Below are positions 8,666 through 17,709 of a stretch of DNA of 64,000 nucleotides, piece by piece; the first letter of the stretch is position 1; each line of letters begins with the position of its first letter. Below the pieces are notes generated by a model. That model saw nothing but the letters and a program-made list of their open reading frames with translations. It was not told where the DNA came from and made no database searches. The stretch lies in assembly GCF_008642355.1 (NCBI RefSeq), contig NZ_CP029193.1:3682001-3746000 (forward strand). The letters are read 5' to 3'. The position numbers and the translations under genes were made by a program. Source of the stretch: Streptomyces venezuelae. GTDB lineage: Bacteria > Actinomycetota > Actinomycetes > Streptomycetales > Streptomycetaceae.

Positions 8666-11239
8666 ATGAGCACCCAGCCGCAGCCCACGGACAGCGCGAG
8701 CGCCCCCGCACCGTCGCGTGGCGCGGACGCGCCCCGATCCCTCGCCGAAGCGCTCCGCTCGCGGGACGACGACGCGCTCGCCGGGCTGCTCCGGGCCAGG
8801 CCCGACCTCCTCAACCCCGTGCCGAACGACCTCACACAGCTCGCCACCCGCGCGGGCACCCGCGCCTCCGTGGTGCGTGCGCTGGAGCGGCTCGACCGGT
8901 TCGCGCAGCAGGTCGCCGAGGCGCTCGCCGTGGCGTCGGACCCCACCTCGTACGACGAAGTGCGCGGCCTGCTCGCGGGCGACGACGGGGACGCCGCCGT
9001 CGAGGCCGCCCTGCCGCGCGCCCTCGCCACCCTCCACGAGCAGGCGCTGGTGTGGGGACCCGACGACCGCCTGCGTCTGGTGCGCACCGCCCGCGAGCTC
9101 CTCGCCCCCGCCCCGCAGCACCCGTCCCCGACCGGTCTCGGCCCCACCGTCACCGAGGCCACCGCCGGGATGTCACCGACCCGTGTCCAGGACATCGTGA
9201 CGGCCGCCGGGCTGCCCACCACCCACGACCCGGTGTCGGCCGTCCAGTCGCTGACCGCGCTGTTCACGGACCGTACGCGGATGTCGGCGCTGCTCGACGA
9301 GGCGCCCGCGGAATCCGTCGAGGTGCTGTCCCGCCTCGTGTGGGGCCCTCCTTACGGCCAGGTCACCGCCGACCCCGCACGCCACCTGCGCTGGCTCCTC
9401 GACCGCGGCCTGCTCCTGCCCACCGCACCCGGCACGGTCGTGCTGCCCCGCGAGGCGGCCCTGCACCTGCGCGCGGGCCGCGCCCACCGCACGCCGGAGC
9501 CGGTGCCGCCGCCCGTCGAGGCCGCCCGCGAATACCGTCCACAGGTTGTGGACGCGGCCGCCGCGGGACAGGCCTACACCGCCCTCGCCACCGTCGAGGA
9601 GCTCCTCAAGGACTGGGACGAGGGCGGGCCCGCGGTGCTGCGCGCGGGCGGTCTCAGCGTGCGCGACCTGAAGCGGACCGCGGTGGCGCTCGACACGTCC
9701 GAGCCGCTCGCCGCGTTCTGGGTCGAACTGGCCTACGCGGCGGGGCTGCTCGCCTCCGACGGCGAGGCCGACGAGCGGTACGCCGCGACGCCCGCGTACG
9801 ACGCGTGGCAGGAGCTGCCCGCGGCCGAGCGCTGGTCGGCGCTGGCCACGGCCTGGCTCGCGGCCACGCGCACGGCGGGGCTCGTGGGGGGCCGCGACGG
9901 CAAGGACCGCACGCTCTCCGCGCTCGGCCCGCACCTGGACCGCTCGACGGCTCCCGAGGTACGACACCGGGTGCTCGCGCTCGCCGCCACGCTGCCGGAG
10001 GGCACGGCGCCCGCCCCCGAGTCCCTCCTGTCCCGCCTCCGCTGGGAGCGCCCCTCCGCCTCCCGCGGCAGCCGCCCCGCCACCCCGGACGGCGCCGCGA
10101 ACCCGTCCGATCCCCCGCCCCCGCAGGACCTGCGCTCCCGCATCGCACAGTGGACGCTGAACGAGGCGGAGTTGCTGGGTGTCACGGGGAGGGGGGCGGT
10201 GTCCTCGCACGGGCGGGCACTGCTGTCCGGACACGATCACGGACACGGACCTGGTCATGGCTCCGACTCCGAGGGCACGGCAGCAGAGCAGAGCCTCGCC
10301 GCTGCGCGCGCCGCGCGGCTCCTCGCGCCCCTTCTTCCCGAGCCCCTCGACCACGTCCTGCTCCAGGCCGACCTCACCGCCGTGGCCCCCGGCCCGCTGG
10401 AGCGGCCGCTCGCCGACGCCCTCGCCGTCCTCGCCGACGTGGAGTCGAAGGGCGGCGCCACGGTCTACCGCTTCACGCCCGGTTCCGTACGCCGTGCGCT
10501 CGACGCCGGACAGTCCGCGTCCGACCTGCACGCGTTCCTGGCCGCGCACTCCCGCACCCCCGTCCCGCAGCCCCTCGCGTACCTCATCGACGACGTGGCG
10601 CGGAAACACGGCCACCTGAGGATCGGCGCCGCCTCCGCGTACGTCCGCTGCGACGACGAGGCCCTCCTCAACGAGATCCTCGCCGACAAGCGCGCCCAGA
10701 GCCTGCGGCTGCGCCGCCTCGCGCCCACCGTGCTCGCCGCCCAGGCGGACCCCGGCACGCTCCTCGACGGGCTGCGCGCGATGGGGTTCGCACCGGCGGC
10801 GGAGAGCGCGGAGGGCGACGTCCTGATCACCCGCGCCCACGCCCACCGCACGCCTCCCCGTACGGCCCCCGAGCCGGTGCCGGACGGGCCGCCGCTGCCC
10901 GGCGACACGCTCATCGGGGCGGCGGTGCGGGCGATCCGGGCGGGCGACCTGGCGTCGACGGCGCCGCGCAAGGAGGCGCCGACGTCCACGTCGCCGTCGG
11001 ACGGCCGTCTTCCTCGGACGACGGCCGCGGAGACCCTCGCCACGATGCAGGCGGCGGTCCTCACGGGTGAGGCGCTCTGGATCGGCTACGTGAACGCGGA
11101 GGGGACGGCGAGCCAGCGGGTCATCGCCCCGGTTCGGGTCGAGGGCGGGTTCGTCACGGCGTACGACCACACGGCGGACGAGGTCCGCACGTATCCCTTG
11201 CACCGGGTGACGGGGGTGGCGGAGCTCGCGGACGACTGA
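8666..11239 (+). CDS. Helicase-associated protein with C-terminal WYL-like domain
   Basis: An 857-residue protein without Walker motifs. The first 120 residues (SLAEALRSRDDDALAGLLRA, ARPDLLNPVPNDLTQLATRA) and the central region match the actinobacterial helicase-associated (Helicase_C_3-containing) proteins usually encoded near XPB. The segment around residues 630-720 (DHVLLQADLTAVAPGPLE) is the XPB/Ssl2-like domain. The last 70 residues (GEALWIGYVNAEGTASQRVI) look like a WYL domain, a ligand- or nucleic-acid-sensing fold. Probably a partner or regulator of the XPB helicase. A TACCGT hexamer ends 7 nt before the ATG, suggesting a leaderless transcript. Confidence 0.85.
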   Translation: MSTQPQPTDSASAPAPSRGADAPRSLAEALRSRDDDALAGLLRARPDLLNPVPNDLTQLATRAGTRASVVRALERLDRFAQQVAEALAVASDPTSYDEVRGLLAGDDGDAAVEAALPRALATLHEQALVWGPDDRLRLVRTARELLAPAPQHPSPTGLGPTVTEATAGMSPTRVQDIVTAAGLPTTHDPVSAVQSLTALFTDRTRMSALLDEAPAESVEVLSRLVWGPPYGQVTADPARHLRWLLDRGLLLPTAPGTVVLPREAALHLRAGRAHRTPEPVPPPVEAAREYRPQVVDAAAAGQAYTALATVEELLKDWDEGGPAVLRAGGLSVRDLKRTAVALDTSEPLAAFWVELAYAAGLLASDGEADERYAATPAYDAWQELPAAERWSALATAWLAATRTAGLVGGRDGKDRTLSALGPHLDRSTAPEVRHRVLALAATLPEGTAPAPESLLSRLRWERPSASRGSRPATPDGAANPSDPPPPQDLRSRIAQWTLNEAELLGVTGRGAVSSHGRALLSGHDHGHGPGHGSDSEGTAAEQSLAAARAARLLAPLLPEPLDHVLLQADLTAVAPGPLERPLADALAVLADVESKGGATVYRFTPGSVRRALDAGQSASDLHAFLAAHSRTPVPQPLAYLIDDVARKHGHLRIGAASAYVRCDDEALLNEILADKRAQSLRLRRLAPTVLAAQADPGTLLDGLRAMGFAPAAESAEGDVLITRAHAHRTPPRTAPEPVPDGPPLPGDTLIGAAVRAIRAGDLASTAPRKEAPTSTSPSDGRLPRTTAAETLATMQAAVLTGEALWIGYVNAEGTASQRVIAPVRVEGGFVTAYDHTADEVRTYPLHRVTGVAELADD

Positions 11240-11586
11240 GCGGTGTGGCTGACGCCGTCTTGGCGGTGCCGGCCCGCGGTCGACTGGGTGCGGGCCCGTC
11301 GTGGCCGGAAGAGAAGACGAGGCGGGCACGACGGTGCGGGCACGTCCGGCCGCGTCCGGAGGGTCCGGTAATTCGTTGGCCCCCGCAGCCGTCCCCCGCC
11401 TAGGATGCCCCCTTCCCGCCTCCCCCCGCGGAGCGCCGTCGGCCGGACGGAAACCGGTCGACCACCTCGTTCGAGCAGCGAGCAGCAGGCAGCGAGTTGC
11501 GAGCAGCAACCAGCAGGCAGCTGGTTGCGAGCAGCCGCAGAGCAGAGGGCCCGCTGACCCCACCGCAGAACCGCCGGAGGCACCCC
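11240..11586 (+). promoter_or_regulatory. Structured leader of the helR-like gene
   Basis: This 347-nt gap holds no gene. Between 11470 and 11534 it is rich in GAGCAGC/GAGCAGCAG repeats and contains two competing hairpins: GTTGC (11496-11500) with GCAAC (11506-11510), or GCAACCAGC (11506-11514) with GCTGGTTGC (11520-11528). TTGCGAGCAG occurs twice (11497-11506 and 11525-11534). From memory, the rifamycin-associated element upstream of rifamycin-resistance genes has a TTGC-R-AGCAA core, so these may be degenerate copies. GGAGG precedes the GTG at 11587. Confidence 0.45.
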
Positions 11587-13656
11587 GTGCACGCCCAGGA
11601 AGATGTCCACCCCGACCCCCTCTCCAGGGAACGCCGGCACCTCGCCGCGTCCCGCGCCGCCCTCCGCGCCATGCGCGAGGACGCCGAGGCCCTCGACATC
11701 CGTGATGTCACCGCGAACTGGGTGAACGCCGCCGTCCTGTCGCGGCAGCTCGACGAGCGGATCAAGTCCCTCGCCGATCTCGCCCACACCCCCCTGTTCT
11801 TCGGGCGGCTCGACTACCTGCACGCGCCCGGCGCCGAGCAGGCCGAAGGTGCCGAGGGGGAGCAGTTCTACATCGGTCGGCGGCACGTGCACGACGCCGA
11901 CGGGGACCCGATGGTCATCGACTGGCGCGCCCCCGTCTCGCAGCCGTTCTACCGCGCCTCGAAGAAGGACCCGATGGACATCGCGCTGCGGCGCCGCTTC
12001 GGGTACACGGGCGGCGACCTCACCGCGTACGAGGACGAGCACCTCAGTGACCCGGACGAGGCCGAGCGGACCAGCGCGCTGCTCCAGCGGGAGATCGAGC
12101 GGCCTCGCGTCGGGCCGATGCGGGACATCGTCGCCACCATCCAGCCCGAGCAGGACGAGATCGTCCGGAGCGGGCTGAGCGGGAGTGTGTGCGTGCAGGG
12201 CGGGCCCGGGACCGGGAAGACCGCCGTCGGGCTGCACCGGGTCGCCTACCTGCTGTACGCCCACCGCGAGCGCCTCGCCCGCACGGGCACCCTCGTCATC
12301 GGGCCGAACGCGTCCTTCCTGCACTACATCGAGCAGGTGCTCCCCGCCCTCGGCGAGCTGGAGGTCAAGCAGGCCACCGTCGACGACCTCGTCGCGCACG
12401 TGGAGGTGCGCGGCACGGACGATCCCACGGCCGCCCTCGTCAAGGGCGACGCCCGCATGGCCGAGGTGCTGCGCAACGCCGTGCGCTCGCACGTCACCCT
12501 GCCCACCGAGCCCGTCGTGGTCGTGCGCGGTTCGCGCAGGTGGCGGATTCCCGCGTACGAACTGGAGGAGATCGTCCGGGAGTTGCTCGCGCGGGACATC
12601 CGGTACGGCGCCGCCCGCGACGCTCTGCCGCAGCGCATCGCGCACGCCGTGCTCGTCCGCATGGAGCAGGCGGGCGAGGCGCCGGACGACCGTGTGCAGG
12701 ACGCCGTGGCCCGCAACGCGGCGGTGAAGGCGGCGGTGAAGGCGGTGTGGCCGGCCGTCGAGCCCGCGAAGCTCGTGCTGCGGCTGCTCTCCGACGCCGA
12801 GTTCCTCGCCGCGCACGCGGCGGGGGTGCTGAGCGAGGAGGAGCAGAAGGCGATTCTTTGGAGCAGGCCCGCGCGGAGCGTGAAGTCCGCCAAGTGGTCC
12901 GCCGCGGACGCCGTCCTCATCGACGAGGCCACCGACCTCGTCGCGCGCACCCACTCCCTCGGTCACGTGGTGCTCGACGAGGCGCAGGACCTGTCGCCCA
13001 TGCAGTACCGCGCGGTGGGCCGCCGCTGCACGACCGGCTCGGCGACCGTCCTCGGCGACCTCGCCCAGGGCACCACCCCGTGGGCGACCCGGAGCTGGGA
13101 CGAGGCGCTGGCGCACCTCGGCAAGGACGGCGCCGTGGTGGAGGAGCTGACGGCCGGTTTCCGCGTACCGCGCGAGGTCATCGCGTACGCCTCGCGGCTG
13201 CTGCCGGACATCGCGCCCGGTCTGACGGCGGTCGACTCGGTGCGTGAGGCGCCGGGGTCGCTCGCGGTGCGCCGGGTGGCGGCGGACGGGGGCGGCGCGG
13301 CTCTCGACGCCGGTTGTCTCGACGCCTGCGTCGAGTCGCTGCGGCAGGAGGGTTCCGTCGGCCTGATCGCCGCCGACGCCCGCGTTCCCGCCCTCGCCGA
13401 CGCGCTGACCGCCGCCGGGATCACGTATCTCGACCCCGGTCGGGAGACGACGCCGGACACCCGCCTCACGCTCGTGCCCGCGTCCCTCGCGAAGGGTCTG
13501 GAGTACGACTACGTGGTGCTCGACGAGCCGTCGGCCGTCGTGGCCGGTGAACCCGACGAGCGCACGGGCCTGCGCCGTCTGTACGTGGCGCTGACCCGTG
13601 CCGTGTCGGGCCTGATCGTCGTCCACGCGGCCGATCTGCCGGAGCAGTTGACCTAA
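11587..13656 (+). CDS. helR: HelR/HelD-like RNA polymerase-recycling ATPase
   Basis: A 689-residue UvrD/Rep-related ATPase of the HelD/HelR group. It has an N-terminal coiled-coil arm (about residues 10-65), a Q-motif-like IQPEQDEIVR (185-194), Walker A GGPGTGKT (205-212), a Walker B/DEAQ motif VVLDEAQDLSPMQ near residue 465, and C-terminal KGLEYDYVVLDEP and LYVALTRA motifs. Family members bind RNA polymerase, push the arm into the secondary channel and release stalled or rifamycin-bound polymerase, giving rifamycin tolerance. GTG start chosen from GGAGG 9 nt upstream. The long repeat-rich leader fits conditional expression. HelR versus plain HelD assignment is likely but not proven. Confidence 0.85.
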   Translation: MHAQEDVHPDPLSRERRHLAASRAALRAMREDAEALDIRDVTANWVNAAVLSRQLDERIKSLADLAHTPLFFGRLDYLHAPGAEQAEGAEGEQFYIGRRHVHDADGDPMVIDWRAPVSQPFYRASKKDPMDIALRRRFGYTGGDLTAYEDEHLSDPDEAERTSALLQREIERPRVGPMRDIVATIQPEQDEIVRSGLSGSVCVQGGPGTGKTAVGLHRVAYLLYAHRERLARTGTLVIGPNASFLHYIEQVLPALGELEVKQATVDDLVAHVEVRGTDDPTAALVKGDARMAEVLRNAVRSHVTLPTEPVVVVRGSRRWRIPAYELEEIVRELLARDIRYGAARDALPQRIAHAVLVRMEQAGEAPDDRVQDAVARNAAVKAAVKAVWPAVEPAKLVLRLLSDAEFLAAHAAGVLSEEEQKAILWSRPARSVKSAKWSAADAVLIDEATDLVARTHSLGHVVLDEAQDLSPMQYRAVGRRCTTGSATVLGDLAQGTTPWATRSWDEALAHLGKDGAVVEELTAGFRVPREVIAYASRLLPDIAPGLTAVDSVREAPGSLAVRRVAADGGGAALDAGCLDACVESLRQEGSVGLIAADARVPALADALTAAGITYLDPGRETTPDTRLTLVPASLAKGLEYDYVVLDEPSAVVAGEPDERTGLRRLYVALTRAVSGLIVVHAADLPEQLT

Positions 13657-13668
13657 AGGTCTGCCGGT

Positions 13669-14256
13669 CTAGGGTCTGTCCTCCTTGCGGGCGCGGGCGT
13701 CCGCCCCGCCGTCCACCGCGCCGCCCGTCGCCGCCGGCAGGTGCGTGACGATGAGCACGATGCCCGCGAACGTGATCATGCGGATGGCCGCGTCGAGCCC
13801 GTTCCAGGCGTCCGACTGCCACATGGCGAACCATTCGCCGCCGATCCCGATGAAGCCGACTCCGAAGAGGAGCAGGATCATCAGCAGGCCTATGCTGCCG
13901 GTCAGCTGTGCCCTGCGCCGCTCCGCGGGGCGGCGCAGGGCCCGCGCCCACAGGACCGTCGCCGTGCCGAGGACCAGCGCGGCCAGGGTCTCCCAGGCGA
14001 TGATCGCGACGTACGCCGCGTCCTGGAGCGCGGTGGACTCCACCGCGCGCCACTTCAGTCCGTTGTCCTTGAAGGTCGTGTCCATCGCGAGGACATGACG
14101 TACGAACTGCTGGTTGGTCTCGAAGTCGGTGATGTTCCCGAACGCGACGAGCGCGATGTAGAGCGCGATCGTTCCGGTGAGCAGTGTCGCGGCCACGGGC
14201 AGCGTTCCGGCGGCGAGCATCCGCTCCGCGGGACGCGTGTTCTCTGGTGTCGGCAT
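13669..14256 (-). CDS. DUF2165 family small integral membrane protein
   Basis: A 195-residue protein with four predicted membrane helices (TLLTGTIALYIALVAFGNI, YVAIIAWETLAALVLGTATV, LLMILLLFGVGFIGIGGEWF, RMITFAGIVLIVTHLP). The motifs NITDFETNQQFVRHVLAMDT and the WFAMWQS loop identify the DUF2165 family, of unknown function. The tail is Asp/Arg-rich and cytoplasmic. Convergent with helR, 12 nt apart. A 21-nt direct repeat sits just upstream of its start. Confidence 0.85.
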   Translation of the reverse strand: MPTPENTRPAERMLAAGTLPVAATLLTGTIALYIALVAFGNITDFETNQQFVRHVLAMDTTFKDNGLKWRAVESTALQDAAYVAIIAWETLAALVLGTATVLWARALRRPAERRRAQLTGSIGLLMILLLFGVGFIGIGGEWFAMWQSDAWNGLDAAIRMITFAGIVLIVTHLPAATGGAVDGGADARARKEDRP

Positions 14257-14299
14257 GAAGTCCCCTCAGTGTCGACCCAGTTCTATCGCGTCCCGCGGT

Positions 14300-14336
14300 G
14301 GAACGATCAGGCGGGAAAGCGGAACGATCACGCGGG
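14300..14336. repeat. Two-copy direct repeat upstream of DUF2165 gene
   Basis: GGAACGATCAGGCGGG at 14300-14315 and GGAACGATCACGCGGG at 14321-14336 are spaced exactly 21 nt, two helical turns. They lie 44 nt before the DUF2165 start and just after the cutC stop, so they may be a tandem operator for the DUF2165 promoter. Confidence 0.4.
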
Positions 14337-14343
14337 GGACCGG

Positions 14344-15042
14344 TCAGCCGTCGAGCGCGGCCCGCCACTGGGCGACGGCGGCGGCGGAGACGGGCGCCGA
14401 CCAGCCGTCGGGGCGCGCGGCCCCGCCGATGTGGAACGCGTCGACACCGGCGGCCCGCAGCCGCGGCAGGTGGTCCAGGCGCAGGCCGCCGCCGATGAGG
14501 AGCTGCGGCTCGTACCCGGGTTCGCCGCGCCGGGCCGCCTCGGCGAGCAGGGTCGGCAGGCCGTCGTCGACGCCGTCGGCGGAGCCCGCGGTGAGGTAGG
14601 TGTCGAGGCCGGGCAGGTCGGCGAGCTGCTTGCGCACGGCGTCGCGGTCGGCGGCGCGGTCGATGGCCCGGTGGAAGGTCCAGCGGCAGCCGTCGAGGGC
14701 GTCCACCAGCGCTTCGACGGCGGTCATGTCGGCGCCGCCCGCCTCGTCGAGGAAGCCGAGCACGAACTCGTCGGCGCCCTCATCGCGCAGTTCGCGGGTG
14801 CGGCGCAGCAGTGCGTCGAGGTCGCGCTCGTCGCCCGCGGAGAATCCGTCGGTCAGCCTGAGCATGACGCGCAGCGAGATGTCGACGGCGGAGCGGATCG
14901 CGGCGAAGGTCCCGCGGGACGGGGTGAGGCCGTCCGCGGCCATGTCGGTCACCAGCTCGAGGCGGTCAGCTCCGCCGGCCTGGGCGGCGACGGCGTCCTC
15001 GGCGTCGAGGGCGATCACCTCCAGGACTGCACGCTTGCTCAT
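14344..15042 (-). CDS. cutC: CutC family protein
   Basis: A 232-residue TIM-barrel protein of the CutC family, historically linked to copper homeostasis though its enzymatic role is unsettled. Conserved stretches are LEVIALDAEDAVAAQAGGAD at the N-terminus, GGADRLELV, the VMLRLTDGFSAGDERD region, WTFHRAIDRAAD and the C-terminal LLIGGGLRLDHLP and FHIGGAARP. ATG 15042 follows GAAGGAAGAGA. The copper ATPase gene lies immediately upstream on the same strand, which fits copper biology, but a separate promoter with a DasR-like site precedes cutC. Confidence 0.92.
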   Translation of the reverse strand: MSKRAVLEVIALDAEDAVAAQAGGADRLELVTDMAADGLTPSRGTFAAIRSAVDISLRVMLRLTDGFSAGDERDLDALLRRTRELRDEGADEFVLGFLDEAGGADMTAVEALVDALDGCRWTFHRAIDRAADRDAVRKQLADLPGLDTYLTAGSADGVDDGLPTLLAEAARRGEPGYEPQLLIGGGLRLDHLPRLRAAGVDAFHIGGAARPDGWSAPVSAAAVAQWRAALDG

Positions 15043-15108
15043 GGATGTCTCTTCCTTCTGGTCGCGGTCCCGGTCACAGCCACACAGGTCGGCCGCACAC
15101 GTCGGCCA

Positions 15109-15126
15109 CATAGGTCTAGTCCAATT
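15109..15126. promoter_or_regulatory. DasR-like (GntR/HutC) operator before cutC
   Basis: The sequence TAGGTCTAGTCCAA (15111-15124) matches 10 of 14 positions of the DasR responsive element core GTGGTCTAGACCAC as I recall it. It lies about 70 nt upstream of cutC, in the expected promoter region. Binding is inferred. Confidence 0.4.
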
Positions 15127-15144
15127 GACAGCCTACGCGCAGAA

Positions 15145-15180
15145 CGCCCCGGCGCGAGCCGGGTCGCTCGCACCGGGGCG
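15145..15180 (-). terminator. Terminator of the copper ATPase gene
   Basis: CGCCCCGG (15145-15152) pairs with CCGGGGCG (15173-15180), and an inner GCGAG/CTCGC extends the stem after one mismatch. It sits 35 nt beyond the copA stop and has no U-tract, as is common in Streptomyces. Confidence 0.6.
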
Positions 15181-15214
15181 GGGGAAACGTGTGGAGAAAT
15201 CGCGGGAAACCCTC

Positions 15215-17536
15215 TCAGGACAGCGGCTTGAATCCCCGCAGCCTCAAGCTGTTCCCGACCACGAAGACCGACGAGAACGCCATCGCCGCACCCGCGATCA
15301 TCGGGTTCAGCAGCCCCGCGGCGGCCAGCGGCAGCGCACCGACGTTGTAGGCGAACGCCCAGAACAGGTTCGACCTGATCGTGCCGAGGGTGCGGCGCGA
15401 GAGCCTGATCGCGTCGGCCGCCGCCCGCAGGTCACCCCGTACGAGCGTCAGGTCGCCCGCCTCGATCGCCGCGTCCGTGCCCGTGCCCATCGCGAGCCCC
15501 AGGTCCGCCTGGGCCAGCGCGGCAGCGTCGTTGACGCCGTCGCCGACCATCGCCACGCTGCGCCCCTCCCCTTGCAGCCGCTTCACCACGTCGACCTTGT
15601 CCTGCGGCATGACCTCGGCGATCACGTCCCCGGGGGCGATGCCGACCTCCGCGGCGACCGACGCGGCGACCGCCTTGTTGTCGCCGGTGAGCAGGATCGG
15701 GGTGAGGCCGAGCGCGCGCAGCCGCCCGACGGCCTCGGCGCTGGTGTCCTTCACCGCGTCGGCGACCTCCAGGACCGCCCGCGCCTCGCCGTCCCAGGCG
15801 ACCGCGATGGCCGTACGTCCCGCCGCCTCGGCCTCGGACTTGGCGCGCGCCAGCTCCGCGGGCAGCCGGATCTCCCACTCGGCGAGCAGCTGCTCGCGGC
15901 CGACGAGCACCGCGTGGCCCTCGACGACGCCCTGCACGCCGAGCCCGGCGACGTTCGCGAAGTCCTCGGGGGCGGGCAGCTCGCCCACCTCGGCGGCGGC
16001 ACCGGCGGCGACGGCCTGGGCGATGGGGTGCTCCGAGGCGTGCTCCAGGGCGCCGGCCAGGCGCAGGACGTCGGAGGCGGGGGTGCCGGGGGCGGTGTGG
16101 GTGGCGAGGAGCGTCATCCTGCCGGTCGTCACGGTGCCGGTCTTGTCGAGGACGATCGTGTCGACCTTGCGGGTGGACTCCAGGACCTCCGGGCCCTTGA
16201 TGAGGATGCCGAGCTGGGCGCCGCGCCCGGTGCCGACCATGAGGGCGGTCGGCGTGGCGAGGCCGAGGGCGCACGGGCAGGCGATGATCAGTACGGCGAC
16301 CGCGGCGGTGAAGGCGGCGGTGAGTCCGGCCCCGTTGCCGAGCCAGAACCCGAGGGTGGCGAGCGCCAGGCCGATGACGACCGGCACGAACACCGCGGAG
16401 ATCCGGTCGGCGAGACGCTGGGCGGCGGCCTTGCCGTTCTGCGCGTCCTCGACGAGCTTGGCCATGCGGGCGAGCTGCGTGTCGGCGCCGACGCGGATGG
16501 CCTCGACGACGAGCCGTCCGCCGACGTTGAGGGTGGCACCGGTGACCGAGTCGTCCACGCCCACTTCCACGGGCACGGACTCGCCGGTGAGCATGGAGAC
16601 GTCCACGGCCGAGGTCCCCTCGACGACCCTGCCGTCCGTCGCGATCTTCTCGCCGGGCCGCACCAGGAACCGGTCGCCGGCCTTCAAGGCACTCACGGGG
16701 ACGGTCTCTTCACGCCCGCCCTCCCGCAGCACGGTGACGTCCTTCGCCCCGAGCTGGAGCAACGCCTTGAGCGCGGCGCCGGCCTTCCGCTTCGACCTGG
16801 CCTCGAAGTAGCGCCCGGCGAGGATGAACGCGGTGACGCCGGCCGCTGCCTCCAGGTAGATGTTCCCGGCGCCGTCGCTCCGGGCGATGGTCAGCTCGAA
16901 GGGGTGCGTCATGCCGGGCGTGCCCGCGGTGCCGAGGAACAGGGCCCACAGGGACCAGAGGAACGCCGCCGACGTGCCGACGGAGATCAGTGTGTCCATC
17001 GTCGCCGCGCCGTGCCGCGCGTTGGTGAACGCCGCCTTGTGGAAGGGCCAGGCCGCGTACGTCACGACGGGTGCGGCGAGCGTGAGCGACAGCCACTGCC
17101 AGTACTCGAACTGCAGCGCGGGGGCCATCGCCATCGCGATGACCGGCACGGAGAGGAGGACGGCGGTGGTGAGCCGCTGGCGCAGGGGCCGCAGTGCGTC
17201 GTCGGCGGCGCGCTCGTCGCCGCCACCGTCGTCCCCGTCGCCGCCGCCCGCGTCGGCACGCACGGGGGCGGGTTCCTGTGCGGTGTAGCCGGTGGCCTCG
17301 ACGGTGGCGATCAGGTCCCGCACGGAGACGTCGTCGCCGCGGTAGGTGACCTTGGCCTTCTCGGTGGCGTAGTTGACGGTCGCCTCGACACCGTCCATGC
17401 GGTTGAGCTTCTTCTCGATGCGGGCGGCGCAGGAGGCGCAGGTCATGCCACCGATGGCGAGTTCGACCTCTGCCGCGGAGGCGGCGGACGCGGCGGGCGC
17501 CGCCGCCTCGGCGGCGCCGGGGGTGGTGGTGGCCAT
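15215..17536 (-). CDS. copA: Copper-translocating P-type ATPase (CopA)
   Basis: A 773-residue P1B-type ATPase that exports Cu+ across the plasma membrane. One N-terminal HMA domain carries GMTCASC (Cys33, Cys36). It is followed by helices, the actuator region with TGES, the intramembrane metal site CPC (near residue 420, in [19 protein letters not shown]), the phosphorylation motif DKTGT (near 464), SEHP, and the hinge [15 protein letters not shown] 17536 follows AGGAG. A CsoR-type operator overlaps the promoter. It is divergent from a secreted His-rich protein, and cutC lies downstream, making a copper-handling locus. Confidence 0.96.
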   Translation of the reverse strand: MATTTPGAAEAAAPAASAASAAEVELAIGGMTCASCAARIEKKLNRMDGVEATVNYATEKAKVTYRGDDVSVRDLIATVEATGYTAQEPAPVRADAGGGDGDDGGGDERAADDALRPLRQRLTTAVLLSVPVIAMAMAPALQFEYWQWLSLTLAAPVVTYAAWPFHKAAFTNARHGAATMDTLISVGTSAAFLWSLWALFLGTAGTPGMTHPFELTIARSDGAGNIYLEAAAGVTAFILAGRYFEARSKRKAGAALKALLQLGAKDVTVLREGGREETVPVSALKAGDRFLVRPGEKIATDGRVVEGTSAVDVSMLTGESVPVEVGVDDSVTGATLNVGGRLVVEAIRVGADTQLARMAKLVEDAQNGKAAAQRLADRISAVFVPVVIGLALATLGFWLGNGAGLTAAFTAAVAVLIIACPCALGLATPTALMVGTGRGAQLGILIKGPEVLESTRKVDTIVLDKTGTVTTGRMTLLATHTAPGTPASDVLRLAGALEHASEHPIAQAVAAGAAAEVGELPAPEDFANVAGLGVQGVVEGHAVLVGREQLLAEWEIRLPAELARAKSEAEAAGRTAIAVAWDGEARAVLEVADAVKDTSAEAVGRLRALGLTPILLTGDNKAVAASVAAEVGIAPGDVIAEVMPQDKVDVVKRLQGEGRSVAMVGDGVNDAAALAQADLGLAMGTGTDAAIEAGDLTLVRGDLRAAADAIRLSRRTLGTIRSNLFWAFAYNVGALPLAAAGLLNPMIAGAAMAFSSVFVVGNSLRLRGFKPLS

Positions 17537-17600
17537 GTCTGGGTCTCCTGTACGGGTGGGGACGCCGATACCCGGGACGGGTACCGCTGACGAGGTCCAT

Positions 17601-17620
17601 GTATACCCCTGGGGGGTACC
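17601..17620. promoter_or_regulatory. CsoR-type copper operator (copA side)
   Basis: GTATACCCCTGGGGGGTACC is a near-palindrome with the TACCC/GGGTA arms typical of CsoR boxes, which are occupied without copper and released by Cu+. It lies 65 nt upstream of the copA start. CsoR itself is not in the window. Confidence 0.8.
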
Positions 17621-17648
17621 CAACGCAAGCGAGATCTCCGCTTGACTC

Positions 17649-17667
17649 GATACCCCCTAGGGGTATC
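17649..17667. promoter_or_regulatory. CsoR-type copper operator (secreted protein side)
   Basis: GATACCCCCTAGGGGTATC is a second CsoR-type palindrome, 43 nt upstream of the divergent secreted-protein start. ACTCGA/TCGAGT flanks extend the dyad further. Two separate boxes imply independent copper control of the two promoters. Confidence 0.8.
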
Positions 17668-17709
17668 GTCGAGTCATCGCACACCACCTCGAACCGCAGG
17701 GGAGCCGTC

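Noticed and set aside
13085-13656. Second helicase gene at the 3' end of helR
   Set aside because: The C-terminal UvrD-like motifs belong to the single 689-residue frame; no internal stop or start signal.
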